From Piper betle (lineage: Eukaryota; Streptophyta; Magnoliopsida; Piperales; Piperaceae), in contig JAURVB010012411.1 in assembly GCA_033002965.1 (NCBI GenBank), positions 62,001 to 126,000 of the forward strand: a stretch of DNA of 64,000 nucleotides. Reading direction: 5' to 3'. Below are positions 50,395 to 61,400 of this stretch, in pieces. Numbering within the stretch: position 1 is the stretch's first letter; each line of letters begins with the position of its first letter. Under the pieces are notes generated by a model. The model was not told the origin of the DNA, searched no databases, and saw only the letters and a list, made by a program, of their open reading frames with translations. The position numbers and the translations under genes are program-made.

Positions 50395-50880
50395 GATAGC
50401 TGCCCCATACAAAGGCTAAGCCCGGGGTGAGCGAGGCACAGCGATTCCTCCATCGCACTGGAGTGCAGTGATAGCCTCCCCATAAAAAGGCTACGGCCAG
50501 AGTGTGTGAGGCACTGGCACTAGAATTGGTAGTGAGAGCTTCCCCACAAAAGGGCGTAGCATTCACCTGAGTGCAGTGATAGCTTCCCCATAAAAAGCTA
50601 CGGCCAGGGTGTGCAAGGCACTGGCACTGGAGTGCAGTGATAGCCTCCCCATAAAAGGCTACGGCCGGGGTGTGTGAGGCACTGGCACTAGAATTGGTAG
50701 TGAGAGCTTCCCCACAAACGGGGCGTAGCAATCACCTAAGTTTAGTGATAGCTTCCCCACAAAAAGGCTACGGCCAGGGTGTGCGAGGTACTAGCACTAG
50801 AGATGGTAGTGGTAGCCTCCCCGCAAAAGGGCTACGGCTGGGGTGTGCGGATCACAGCGGACACCTCCTCTGCATTGTTT
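50395..50880. repeat. Composite minisatellite of D LTR fragment ii
   Basis: Inverse-orientation copy of the array at 2700-3180. It faces the array of fragment iii across the junction at 50931. Confidence 0.85.
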
Positions 50881-50931
50881 TAGAGTAGAGCGGAATCGCT
50901 CCACCGCATATTAAAATGAACATAGGGAAAT

Positions 50932-52835
50932 TGCACACCCCGGCCGTAGCCTTTTTATGGGAGGCTCTCACTGCACTCAGGTGATTGCTACACCCCGTTT
51001 GCGGGGAAGCTCTCACTACCAATTCTAGTGCCAGTGCCTCACACACCCCGGCTAAAGCCTTTTTATGGGGAGGCTATCACTGCACTCCAATGCAATGGAG
51101 GAATCACTGTGCCTCGCTCACCCCGGCCGTAGCCTTTTTATGGGGCGGCTATCATTGCACCAAAACAATGTCGATGCATTACACAATTTATGCACATAAT
51201 ATGACCCAGTGTCAGACTGAGTCAATTCTTTCCCGGTTGCACTGGGTGCATGGTGGTCGAGTCTGGGCTCAGGCCGACCTAGTCTACCAACAAGGAAAGT
51301 ACGATGTTCTACCTATTATACATACCTGACTTGTGATTTCATCTGACTATTATCCGCTAACCCTAATCTGAATGAGGGCATAAAATTATACATTAGTATA
51401 ATTTTATTTGCATGAACCTACATGCAACTACATGACTAGTATAACTATCCATTTTGAAGATATAAAATATATCATGTTGGACTTCATTAATTATTTAATT
51501 TCTAGTAAGTCCAATGATAATTTATTATCAATGTGATATAATCAATTAAGTCCTTTTTTTCACATTTCCAATTAAATATCCCAAATAAAACCTGCATTTA
51601 CCAGTTAATAATTCAATTATTAACTATACTCAATACTTAATTACTAGTAGTAGTATATTCTTTAACTTATTTGTATTATCATAATTTAAGGATGTCACTA
51701 GTACAGTTATTTGTAATTTATTTTTAACTCGACCGTATCGAGTCATCCCATATTTACAAAACTGCCATTCTTCTTCCCCGACGTCCTTCTCTTTCCCATA
51801 CCTTCTTCTTCTTCGCACCCAAAACCAGTATGTCTTCTTTTCCTTCCACCCAATTTCAGACCCCATCTTCTATCTACCCCACTGATCCGATTGGAAAACC
51901 CCAAAGATCCAATCTTTATCCGCTGCTATCTCATGGAACTCGGACTACACCCTACATGGGGACCTTAATTTCACCATTCATGGTGGCCGACCAGCAGCCA
52001 TGGCGACTGCCCCATCAAGGTGACGACCAGCACCACCCCAGGTGACGACCAGTCTGCACTTTCCATGGCAGATCCACGTCTGGCCAGCAACACCGCCCAT
52101 GGCAACACCGACCTGGTCTCCCTTCACGTTCCTGATTTGCATCCCTCCTCGACGGTCTGACTTGGCCACCCAAGGCGACTCCGTCCGGCCAGCAGCACCG
52201 CTGGGAGCACTCCCTACTTCCAGCACGTCAACCCAACTCACAAGGATGGAAGACGGCGTTGTTGCTGCTGCAAAACATCAGGATGACCTCCTAGTGTTCC
52301 CCTTCTCTTCGTTGATTTCAGATTTTAATTTTATGTTTATCATGCTTATTATCTAAACATGCTTATTATCCATTTGAGCATGTGTATTTATGCAACTAAG
52401 AAGAGGAAAGGAAGAAGAATTACCCGAGCGAAGGAGGAAATCCGACGTCTGTCTGAGGAGGAAAATATGCAGATGACGCCCTCCCCTTCTCCTTTTATAA
52501 TGAAATAAAATGACGGATAGGGTACGTGGAAGCACCCCTTCACCGTAATTCCTTTAACCGGGTAATTGGGTAATCGACATGGTTCACTTAACCTTATTAA
52601 ATGGGTACATGGTATGGTTAACTTAAATGGTTAAATGGATAAATAGTGTAGTTGACTCGACCGATTCAACTAGAATTATCCGGTTAAAAATTACTTTACA
52701 ATTAATCGGGTAATTAATACTTAACCAGCTAACGATTTCTTTCCATTTAAATGAAAAAAATTAAAATTTTCCAACGTTCAATCCCACCGCCTCGAATGTT
52801 ATTATTATTATTATTATTTTTTCCTGGTCTTTACA
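50932..52835 (-). mobile_element. D LTR of fragment iii, end truncated in the minisatellite
   Basis: Minus strand, starts TGTAAAGACC at 52835 and breaks inside the minisatellite at about 50932. Its transcribed-region words (gacggcgttgttgctgctgc, 52240-52270) match the solo LTR at 4150-4180 rather than fragments i, ii and iv. Its U3 carries the same shortened form as fragment ii. Confidence 0.88.
52493..52499 (-). promoter_or_regulatory. TATA box of D LTR fragment iii
   Basis: Minus strand CATTATAAAAGG, pointing toward the junction at 50931 and so convergent with the promoter at 49173. Confidence 0.5.
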
Positions 52836-53034
52836 ATCTCCCCAACATAGAATTATTTCGTCCCCGAAATATCATAGCATTAATAGGATATTCATGATTA
52901 AGTACATCTCCGGTATAAGTTCATGTTACAACAATTACACGGATTTTATGCTACAAACAGGCTAGGATATTTTCTGGCCATTTCCTGTTCAGTCTCCCAT
53001 GTAGCTTCTTCTGATCCCTGATTTCTCCATAAAT
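52836..53034 (-). pseudogene. Last codons and 3' UTR of pol, fragment iii
   Basis: The minus strand reads the end of the chromodomain region (GAAGAAGCTACATGGGAGAC, GAAATGGCC) through the 3' UTR to the purine tract TTGGGGAGAT. It matches 48640-48829. It is joined at about 53034 to plus-strand pol, with a short stretch (about 53035-53050) that matches neither side. Confidence 0.85.
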
Positions 53035-53049
53035 GGCAATAGTCCTGTC

Positions 53050-54570
53050 TTGGCAGCTAGCTAGAGTTTGGGCTATGTCAGCTGAGGTGGTAGCTATTAA
53101 CCCGGTGGAACGAGTGACAGGACTACTTGCAAACCTGGTTATCTCCGATGAATTGGTGGACCGAGTTAAGCTAACACAAATGGAAGATGAGAAGCTAAAT
53201 GAAATGTTGGACAAAACACCCGACATTGTAGCAGATTCCAACAGTGTAATCAGATTTAGAGGGAGGTTGTGTGTACCCAACAATGATGCATTAAAGCGAG
53301 ATATCCTGGAGGAAGCTCATCGTTCAAGGTTCTCAATACACCCTGGTGTTACAAAGATGTACCAGGACTTAAAACGAACCTACTGGTGGATTGGGATGAA
53401 CAGGGATGTGGTGGATTTTGTTTCCAAGTGTCAGACGTGCCAATTGATCAAAGCCCAACATCAACTACCCGGTGGATTATGACAATCTTTAGAGATACCT
53501 ACCTGGAAATGGGAGCGTGTCACATGTGATTTTATTACTAAACTCCCAAGGACTTTGAAGAGACATGACTCTATATGGGTGGTTGTGGACCGTTTGACTA
53601 AGGCAGCTCACTTTATCCCCACAAAATCAACAAGGACGGTGGAATACTTAGCAGAACTGTACATAAATAACATTGTCAGGCTGCATGGAATTCCAAAGGA
53701 GATAGTCTCTGACAGAGATCCCCTATTCATGTCACATTTTTGGGAAGTTTTTCAAAAAGCTATGGGGACCCAAATCAAGTTAAGTACAGCATATCACCCC
53801 CAAACTGATGGTCAGAGTGAGAGGACCAATCAAACCTTGGAGGATTTGTTGAGAGCTTGCATCCTCGACTAGGGAGGAGATTGGGAGAAACACTTAGCCT
53901 TGGCTGAATTCACCTATAATAACTCTTACCAAGCCAGTATAGGAATGACACCATTTAAAGCTTTATACGTTAGGCCTTGTCGATCTCCATCATGCTGGTT
54001 GGAGTCTACAGAGGTGGTTATAGTTGGGCCAGAGATGGTGAGAGAAGCAGCTGAAAAAGTGCAACTCATCCAGCAAAGGCTTAAGGCAGCTCAGGATCGG
54101 CAGAAAAATTATGCTGACACTCGAAGGAAGGACTTAGAATTCCAAGTTGGGGAGTTCGTCTACCTTAAGACCTCACCTAAAAGGGAGTGATCAGATTTAG
54201 AACATCAGGGAAGTTGAAGCCAAGATTCATAGGACCATTTCCAATTCTGGATCGAATTGGAAGTTGTGCAAATAGATTAGCATTACCACCAAGCCTTGAT
54301 GGTGTACACAATGTCTTTCAAGTGTCAATGCTAAAGAAATATGTACGAGATGAGAATTACATTATCACAAATTTTGCAGATTTAGAGCTACAATCGGATG
54401 TAACCTACGAGGAAAAACCAATTCGCATCTTGGCAAGGGAAACAAAGACACTCCGTAACAAGGAGATCCCTTTGGTAAAGGTTTTATGGAGAAATCAGGG
54501 ATCAGATGAAGCTACATGGGAGACTGAACAGGAAATGGCCAGAAAATATCCTAGCCTGTTTGTAGCATAA
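53050..54570 (+). pseudogene. Integrase and chromodomain, fragment iv
   Basis: Starts in the RNase H-integrase linker (LARVWAMSAEVVAINP). The zinc domain (HRSRFSIHPG, CQTCQ) lies in 53033-53482. Catalytic Asp (CDF, about 53525), Asp (SDRD) and Glu (SER) are all retained, in 53500-53872. The C-terminal domain and a complete chromodomain follow (EIPLVKVLWRNQG, EATWETEQEM; ends 54570). Breaks: TGA at 53480-53482, where fragment i has TTA; TAG at 53870-53872, where fragment i has TGG; a one-base deletion in an A run near 54172-54178. Confidence 0.93.
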
Positions 54571-54689
54571 AATCTGTGTAATTGTTGTAACATGAACTTA
54601 TACCGGAGATGTACTTAATCATGAATATCCTATTAATGCTATGATATTTCGGGGACGAAATAATTCTAAGTTGGGGAGATTGTAAAGAC

Positions 54690-54695
54690 TCGAAA

Positions 54696-54749
<54 letters not shown>

Positions 54750-54750
54750 G
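54690..54750. repeat. (AAT)n microsatellite at the LTR start
   Basis: About 19 uninterrupted AAT units, the longest of the five D LTR copies. It yields a poly-Leu frame on the minus strand that is not a gene. Confidence 0.92.
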
Positions 54751-54994
54751 TTCGTCGCAGTGGGATCAAATGTAGGCAATTTTATTTTTTCCATACAAAT
54801 TATTTACCGTCAACCGGTTAACTATTAATTACCCGGTTAAGTGAAAAGTATTTTAACCGATTAATTATTGTTTAATCGGTCAAGCGAGAATCAAACCGTT
54901 TAAACAATAAAGTGAATCATATCGATTACCCGGTTACTCGATTAAGTGAAATACGGGGGAAGTAAGTTTTCACAAACCCTAGCCTTCATGACAT

Positions 54995-55002
54995 TATATA
55001 AA
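54995..55002 (+). promoter_or_regulatory. TATA box of D LTR fragment iv
   Basis: CATTATATAAAGAG, same form as the solo and fragment i copies. Confidence 0.5.
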
Positions 55003-56234
55003 GAGAAGGGGAGGGCATCATCCACATAATTTCTCTTCAGACAGACGTCGGCTTCCTCCTTCTCTCGGGTAATTCTTCTTCCTTTCCTTTCTTTTTCTTT
55101 TGTTGCATGCATACACATGTTGCATAAATCATAAACATGATAAACATAAGAATTAAATGAGAAATCAACAAGGGAAGAAGAAAACCAGGAGGACGTCCTG
55201 CTGTTTTCCAGCAGCAACCACGCCATGTTTCCTTCCATGGTGCGGGGTTGACGTGCTGGAGGTGGGAATTGCTCCCGACGGTGATGCTGGCCGGATGGAG
55301 TCACCTTGGAGGGCCAAAACAGATCGTCGAGGAGGCACGCAGGTCTGAAATCCAAGGGGAGAACAGGTCGGTGTCAGTTGGGTGGTGCTAGAGGGTCGTC
55401 GTCATGGTGGTGCAAGGGGAGCCGCCATGGGTCTGGTCGGGTGTTGTTTATGTGGCCGACTAGTGTAGTCGCCATGGGTCATGGGCTGATTATGTGACCG
55501 ACATGGAGTCACCATGGTCAGGTTGGGGTTGCTGATTGGGTGGCCGGAATGGGGTCGCCAAGGACTAGTTGAGGGTTGCCATGTGGTGGCCAAGTTGGAG
55601 ACGCCATAGCAGCGAATGGAGGCCGCCACGTTACTGGTTGGTCGCCATGCATGGTGAAAATACCGGCTTTCGCTGGTTGACTATAATAAAGCTGGAGCTT
55701 TAGGGTCATTAAATGAATTGTTAAAGTAGAATGGCAACCAGGTAAATATGGGAGAACTCGATGCGGTCGAGTTAGAATATAAGGTAAATACAAAAGAATT
55801 AAGTATGGGACATGTTAATAATTAAATTATCAACTAGTTAATGGGGATTTGGATGGGGATAATTAATAATTAATTATCATCAGAATTGCTGAAAATTTAA
55901 TAAGTAATGAAGACTAACATGAACTAATTACATCATTTAAAAGTTGATAGTATATTAGTCATGTAGTTGCATGTAGGTTCATACAAATAAAATTATACTA
56001 ATGTATAATTTTATGCCCTCATTCAGATTAGGGTTAGCAGATTACAGTCAGACGAAATCACAAGTGAGGTACATATAATAGGTAGAACATCGTACTTTCC
56101 TTGTTGGTAGCCTAGGTCGGCCTGAGCCCAGATTCGACCACCATGCACCGAGTGCAACCGGGGTCAAAGAATTGACTCAGTCCGACACGGGGTCGTATTA
56201 TGTGCGTAAATTGTGTAATGCATCGACATTGTTT

Positions 56235-56705
56235 TGGAGTAGTGATAGCCGCCCCATAAAAAGGCTACGGTCAGGGTGAGCGAGGCACAGCGATTCCTCC
56301 ATCACACTGGAGTGCAGTGATAGCCTCCCCATAAAAAGGCTACGGCCGGGGTGTGTGAGGCACTGGCACTAGAGTTGGCAGTGAGAGCTTCCCCACAAAC
56401 AGGGCGTAGCAATCACCTGAGTGTAGTGGTAGCCTCCCCACAAAAAGGCTACGGCCGGGGTGTGCAAGGCACTGGCACTGGAGTGCAGTGATAGCCTCCT
56501 CATAAAAAGGCTACGGCCGGGGTGTGTGAGGCACTGGCACTAGAATTGGTAGTGAGAGCTTCCCCACAAACGGGGCGTAGCAATCACCTGAGTGTAGTGA
56601 TAGCTTCCCCACAAAAAGGCTACGGCCGGGGTGTGCGAGGCACTGGCACTAGAAATGGTAGTGGTAGCCTCCCCACAAAAGGGCTACGGCCGGGGTGTGC
56701 GAATC
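56235..56705. repeat. Composite minisatellite of D LTR fragment iv
   Basis: About six blocks of the family array, in plus orientation of the LTR. Confidence 0.85.
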
Positions 56706-56945
56706 ACAACGGATAGTAAAATGAACATAGGGAAATAATGGAGTGTACTTGACTTGTTTTATCTGTTATACTACTTAGTGTTGTAATCACTAACGCGGAA
56801 TTGCCTCCGCGGGTGTGCAGATACGAAATTAGGTGATTGACAACCAGGGCATGGAGCAAAATAAATATAGGGACTCCCTTTTTATTTATTTGAGAAATAA
56901 ATGTGGCTACTGGGAAACGGTCCAAGATTGTAGGATCTTTATATG

Positions 56946-57036
56946 TGTTTTGACAATTAATAGAAAAATTAGTTTATGAGACACTAGTTTTATATAGTAA
57001 CACTTGGCTCGTGGCTCGGAACAGGCTAGCATTACA
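56946..57036 (+). mobile_element. C LTR, right end
   Basis: attaatagaaaaattag, cacttggctcgtggctc and the end CATTACA match minus-strand 11800-11720. It is followed by TCATC (57037-57041), identical to 41462-41466. The exact left boundary with the D LTR is uncertain by about 10 bases. Confidence 0.85.
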
Positions 57037-57794
57037 TCATCCCCTAACCAGGCCTAATAGATATATTAGTTCATGAGTTTTTTATCTCATTCTGTTCATG
57101 TATCGGGACCTCTCATTTTTTTGTCTATAGATTGCCAGATCATTTCATTTTTCTGTGTATAGGTTGTTAGGCCATTTGATTCTGCTCATGTAATTGCCAA
57201 ACCATTTTATTTGTCCATGTATAGATTGTCAGACTATTTCACCTTGTATGTGTCTAGATTGACCATTGCATTGCATTACCGTGCTAGTTCATCATATTGC
57301 ATTACAAAGCTTAGTACACTGGTTCATTAAATTTTTCAAGAGTGCTTAGTATGTGTCCCATGGAACGGGTAAAATGGAACAGGTAATTAAATTTATTTGT
57401 AGTATGTGTGCAAGGTACATGGAACGGGTAATCATAACCCCTATGACTCCATCTTAGTGTTCTTAGCATTATATAATAAGTTACCTAACTCAAGGGTTGA
57501 ACTAAGAATAGAAAATGATTCATGCATTTAGTTAATGATTTATAGTAGTATGCATTCCTCCTAATTATAGGGGTGGCGTGGCTTCCTTTCTGACTCAGAG
57601 TGCTTATGTTATGAGCCTTTTAAGTTAAGATTTCCTCCTTAGGATGAATGACCTGCATGCACTTCTTAATGTTTCCTTAAGGTTGAAATCAACTTCCACG
57701 ATGTTAGTCTTTATCAAAAGATAGCGTAACAAGTGGCTTTTAATATTATAATATCATAGTTCATTCCACATCCAGGTCAAATTGGGGTGTTACA
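57037..57794 (+). mobile_element. B LTR, right part
   Basis: Continues 40980-41466 after removal of the C LTR. Its end (aacaagt..ctt, tataatatca, ggggtgttaca at 57794) aligns with 29950-30031. Internal repeats of tgtctatagattg/tgtatagattg type occur at 57110-57260. Confidence 0.8.
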
Positions 57795-58009
57795 AGAATA
57801 AGATTCAAGTGTTTGCTCTTAATTATACTCTTGATGCTTTCTCTAAATGTTGTAGTCATAAATCTCTTAGGACCTTCAATTTATGAGAACTTTTCATATA
57901 CCACGTAGAAAGGAAAACGAAAATACAAGAAGCATCGACAATCAGGTCCACTTGCAAATTTTAGTGGAGTAATCCAAAAATAGACAGCCGTCCTTACATG
58001 AATTTCGTT

Positions 58010-58351
58010 TTAAATGTCTGCCGCAAAGCAAGAATTGTCGAGACTATTGAGAGGATCTTGATAGTATGGCATTGTGAGAGGCGTAGGTGGAGTCACCGTC
58101 GAAATTATAACCGGACTATTACGCTCAACTTCTTGAAACCGCAAAACCTTCGTCGCATAGCTGAGAACACTGATTTTGATAGTACATATTATAGGGTTTT
58201 CCTGAAACCACCGAGCCTTAAACTTCAAGAAGGTAATGGTGACCAAAGATGGTCCAAGGAGGCGGCCAGAGGGTGGGGAGAACCGACGCCGGTTGTTCTC
58301 AAACATACCAATAACAATATATCTACAAGTCGTGATGCTAAAAAAGCCCAT
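58010..58351 (-). CDS. Unrecognised ORF, possible gene fragment
   Basis: 113 codons on the minus strand from ATG at 58351, with an inner ATG at 58306 (MFENNRRRF). The plus-strand frame 57998-58456 (152 codons) overlaps it, and at most one is real. I recognise no domain. It is less AT-rich than its surroundings, and three TGGGCT motifs lie just upstream on the minus strand, which is why I favour that strand. It may equally be a chance ORF. Confidence 0.2.
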   Translation of the reverse strand: MGFFSITTCRYIVIGMFENNRRRFSPPSGRLLGPSLVTITFLKFKARWFQENPIICTIKISVLSYATKVLRFQEVERNSPVIISTVTPPTPLTMPYYQDPLNSLDNSCFAADI

Positions 58352-58375
58352 AATTTAGCCCAACGACAAAGCCCA
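58345..58375 (-). promoter_or_regulatory. Triple TGGGCT (site II-like) cluster
   Basis: The minus strand has TGGGCT at 58375-58370, 58362-58357 and 58350-58345, within 31 bp. Clusters of TGGGCC/T are known site II elements in plant promoters of ribosomal and mitochondrial protein genes. Whether a transcript starts here is not shown. Confidence 0.35.
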
Positions 58376-58459
58376 TCAAAACTCTGGCAATTTAAGTTCC
58401 CAGATAAGTCCCACTTTACCCATCGCCGTAAGCCATGTATCAACATACGCATATAGAAG

Positions 58460-61400
58460 ACACCACAAGGATGAAGCCTTGAAACCCCAAAATCCTAAAT
58501 ATTATTAGTTTGCGTAGTTTCATGTATCTGTCTCAAAGTGCTCAAATTTCTTAATAGCTGAAACATATCTTAACGGATTTGTTCCCACGGTTGCGACCCC
58601 TCTTCTACATTTGATCAATCACAAATTTGGTTCCATTAACATATTTCTCCTTCACAAAGTCGCTCATCAACCAAAAACTCAGTAAACATTTCACATAATT
58701 AAAACTAAAGTTGTGCGCACTAATATTTGCAAGATATTTCAAGTAATTTCAGGCATGTGTAAAAATATCTACAAGTTGGTAAAAACATGATTTTTTTTTC
58801 AAAAAGTTACAAACTAAAAAACATGGTTTTCAAGTTTCTGGTGACCTGGGTTTACTTTGAAAAAATTAATTCCTTGCAGCCCAGTAGGAGAGTGTTGCAG
58901 CCCATGTAGCCTGCAGATGTCAAGCCCATTTCTCGGGCCACAAGGATGAATAAGCATCTCAAAGAATTGTTGCCCCGTCAAAGGGGCTTGTAATGAGAAC
59001 CAGATATTTATAATAAATAAATAATAATGGTTGAAAGCAATATAGAATGCATCTTCCTCTTTCCTAAGCACTTGAAAAAGATCCTATGTGGTTGCATAGA
59101 AAAAGCCTCCACAACATAAATTTCATTATCCATACAACATGGAAGTACAACAGAAGTCATTATCCATTTGGGAAGTTGCATTTAAGTAATTGAGAAAACA
59201 CTTGGAGATATCACTAGAGTTTAAGAACTTATTTTCTTGATGGATGCTTGTACTGATGTCTATATATAATTAACAAGAATGTCCAGGCAAAGCATTGAAC
59301 CAAAGGCCCCTTCCAATTATTGGGCAAATCTTAGTTGATCTCTACAACAGTTTCTAAAGAAAGACAATCTAGCTAAGCTACTTGTTCATACAGTTTATGT
59401 CCCACCATGATTTTCTTAAAACACTTGGGAAGGCAGCTGAGAATAATCAATTTATGCGTACTTGGGTCCTTAGGCTTGAGTAAAGTACTAGTGTACATTA
59501 CAACAGGTCCAAAGGATTCTGGCTAATGTTTTCCACTTTTATGTAAAAAAAAGCTAACAATGAAAATTAATGCAAGGCAGTATGATAGACAGAAAATTTC
59601 TTTGTACTTTAAAAGTGTGCCTGTAGTTCATATCTTAAAAGCTACTTTTCTTCCCTATATTCCGAACTGGCTTTATGTCATACAAAAACATTCTAAGGAG
59701 TAAGGATTATAATTAATTGATCTAGTTTTTTTATGAAGTATTTTATATTACTAGTTACTATATATTATGTAACATTTTACTTAATTTAAAAATAATCCAG
59801 ATGAATATTATCTGAAACTGAGTGGAATATCGTATTCTTTTTAGTGAGCTAATTAAATAAAAATTAAATTGTTTTTTTCACAGATTAAACATTGAGAATA
59901 TTCCAGGGTAAAAAAGAAGCTCAATAGTTATGAAGTCAATTTCCGAGTATTTGATAATTATTTCAAATTGTATGCCATTGAACTCATCCGTCTTTGCCAT
60001 AAAAATTAGTTTCCTCTTACTCAGTTTTTAAGAACTAATGATTTTTTAAACGAAGATAAATACAAGATATTATTAATATTGATGACAATTAATCTCGATC
60101 ACATTACAAACCCCTTTAACAACCAGCCTATCTTTGTGGAGCATAATTTTAGACTAAACTCCAATTTATAACAAAAAAAATTCGAATTGACACTATTCTA
60201 TTTTTTTCAAATCAAACTTTTAAATTAAGTATGTATTAATCAATAAGATTTCAAGTTCTAACTTTATTTTTTTACTGAGTTAAGGACTAAAAACTAGTAA
60301 TCATCATCCTTTTTTATTATTTAACTAAAAACCAATGTTTAATATCAATTAATATAATTAATTGATTCGTTATCCAATTCAAGTTGCAATAGAAAAATGC
60401 ATTTCTCACTTTAAATTACTATTTATAATATATGTAGATAACATCCAACCATCTTAAAAATTGTCCAATCCACTCTCTTCCAAATCAAGACGAGTTTCGA
60501 ATTATTGAATGATGACGCATACATTAGTTAACACTATTTTCTAAGTGCATATATATAAGAATACGAGAGGTGCTATGCGGATGTTAGAAACTCCACTTCT
60601 TTCTGATGGTATAGCTTAAAACAAGTACAATTAATGTTCATAAAAAATTGAACATAAAGATAAAAAATTTATCCCATGACATCTTCGATATCAAATGAAA
60701 AATGTTCAAAATCCTTATCTTAAGAAGTGTGTTTAATTTGTAATCTGAAACAACAAAGCTGTCAACTTGAAGATAATTATTAAAACAGATTGTTTGCCCG
60801 TCAAAAGCATTGACTTGTACCATTTGGATAAGACCATGAATGTAAGCAACTTAATCAAGAAGATAAACTAAGCTTTTAAACCCTACCTCTCGATGGATGA
60901 TAAAGAGTCTTGGTTAGTGTGAGACGAAGAGTCTCCAGCAATGGGACACTGTAATACACACCCATGCTTGGTGATCTAGGAAGTGGGGAAGAAAAGAACA
61001 CAACTAATTAGCATTAACATGATTCCAAAAGGATCAATATCAATCACATGGGAGCCTCACTGTGGCCGGTTGCTTACAGCTTAAAATAATTTCCGCTCCA
61101 ATTCATGCCAATTAACTAAATTAATCTCAGATTCAAGCTCCCAATTGGTCTATTTGACGCGATTAGCGCGATCAACAATCGTGGTCCCCTGTGGGGAAAA
61201 GTCGGCCTCGGATAAAGTGGTGGCATAAAAAACGGTAAGAGTTGCAAGACCTCCGAGAAGTGATTAATTTAGTGTTATCTTCTTATCTTCAGATGGGCAT
61301 CGTTGTTTACATTTCATTGTTAATCAATATGGTCCTTGCATTGTGCCACTATTATTTATTCATTGCATTTGTTTATTGAAATTAAGGTGGTCATGAGTTA

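Larger units (their letters stand above)
48830..50931 (+). mobile_element. D LTR of fragment ii, end truncated at a palindromic junction
   Basis: Starts TGTAAAGACCC after a TTAGGGAGAT purine tract and runs to about 50931 (gaacatagggaaat), where sequence switches to a minus-strand D LTR. The final part (about 240 bp in the solo copy) is missing. Its U3 and TATA region resemble fragment iii, while the segment at 49330-49500 resembles fragments i and iv, so it is mosaic. ORFs inside are not genes. Confidence 0.88.
54681..56945 (+). mobile_element. 3' LTR of fragment iv, end truncated
   Basis: TGTAAAGACTCG after TTGGGGAGAT. It follows the solo D LTR to about 56945, where about the last 110 bp including CCATTACA is missing and C-LTR sequence resumes. 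It shares its shortened U3 with fragment i. ORFs in 54942-55793 and 56522-56716 are LTR shadows. Confidence 0.88.

Noticed and set aside
54551..54769. Poly-leucine minus-strand ORF, superficially like a signal peptide
   Set aside because: The leucines are the reverse reading of an (AAT)n microsatellite.
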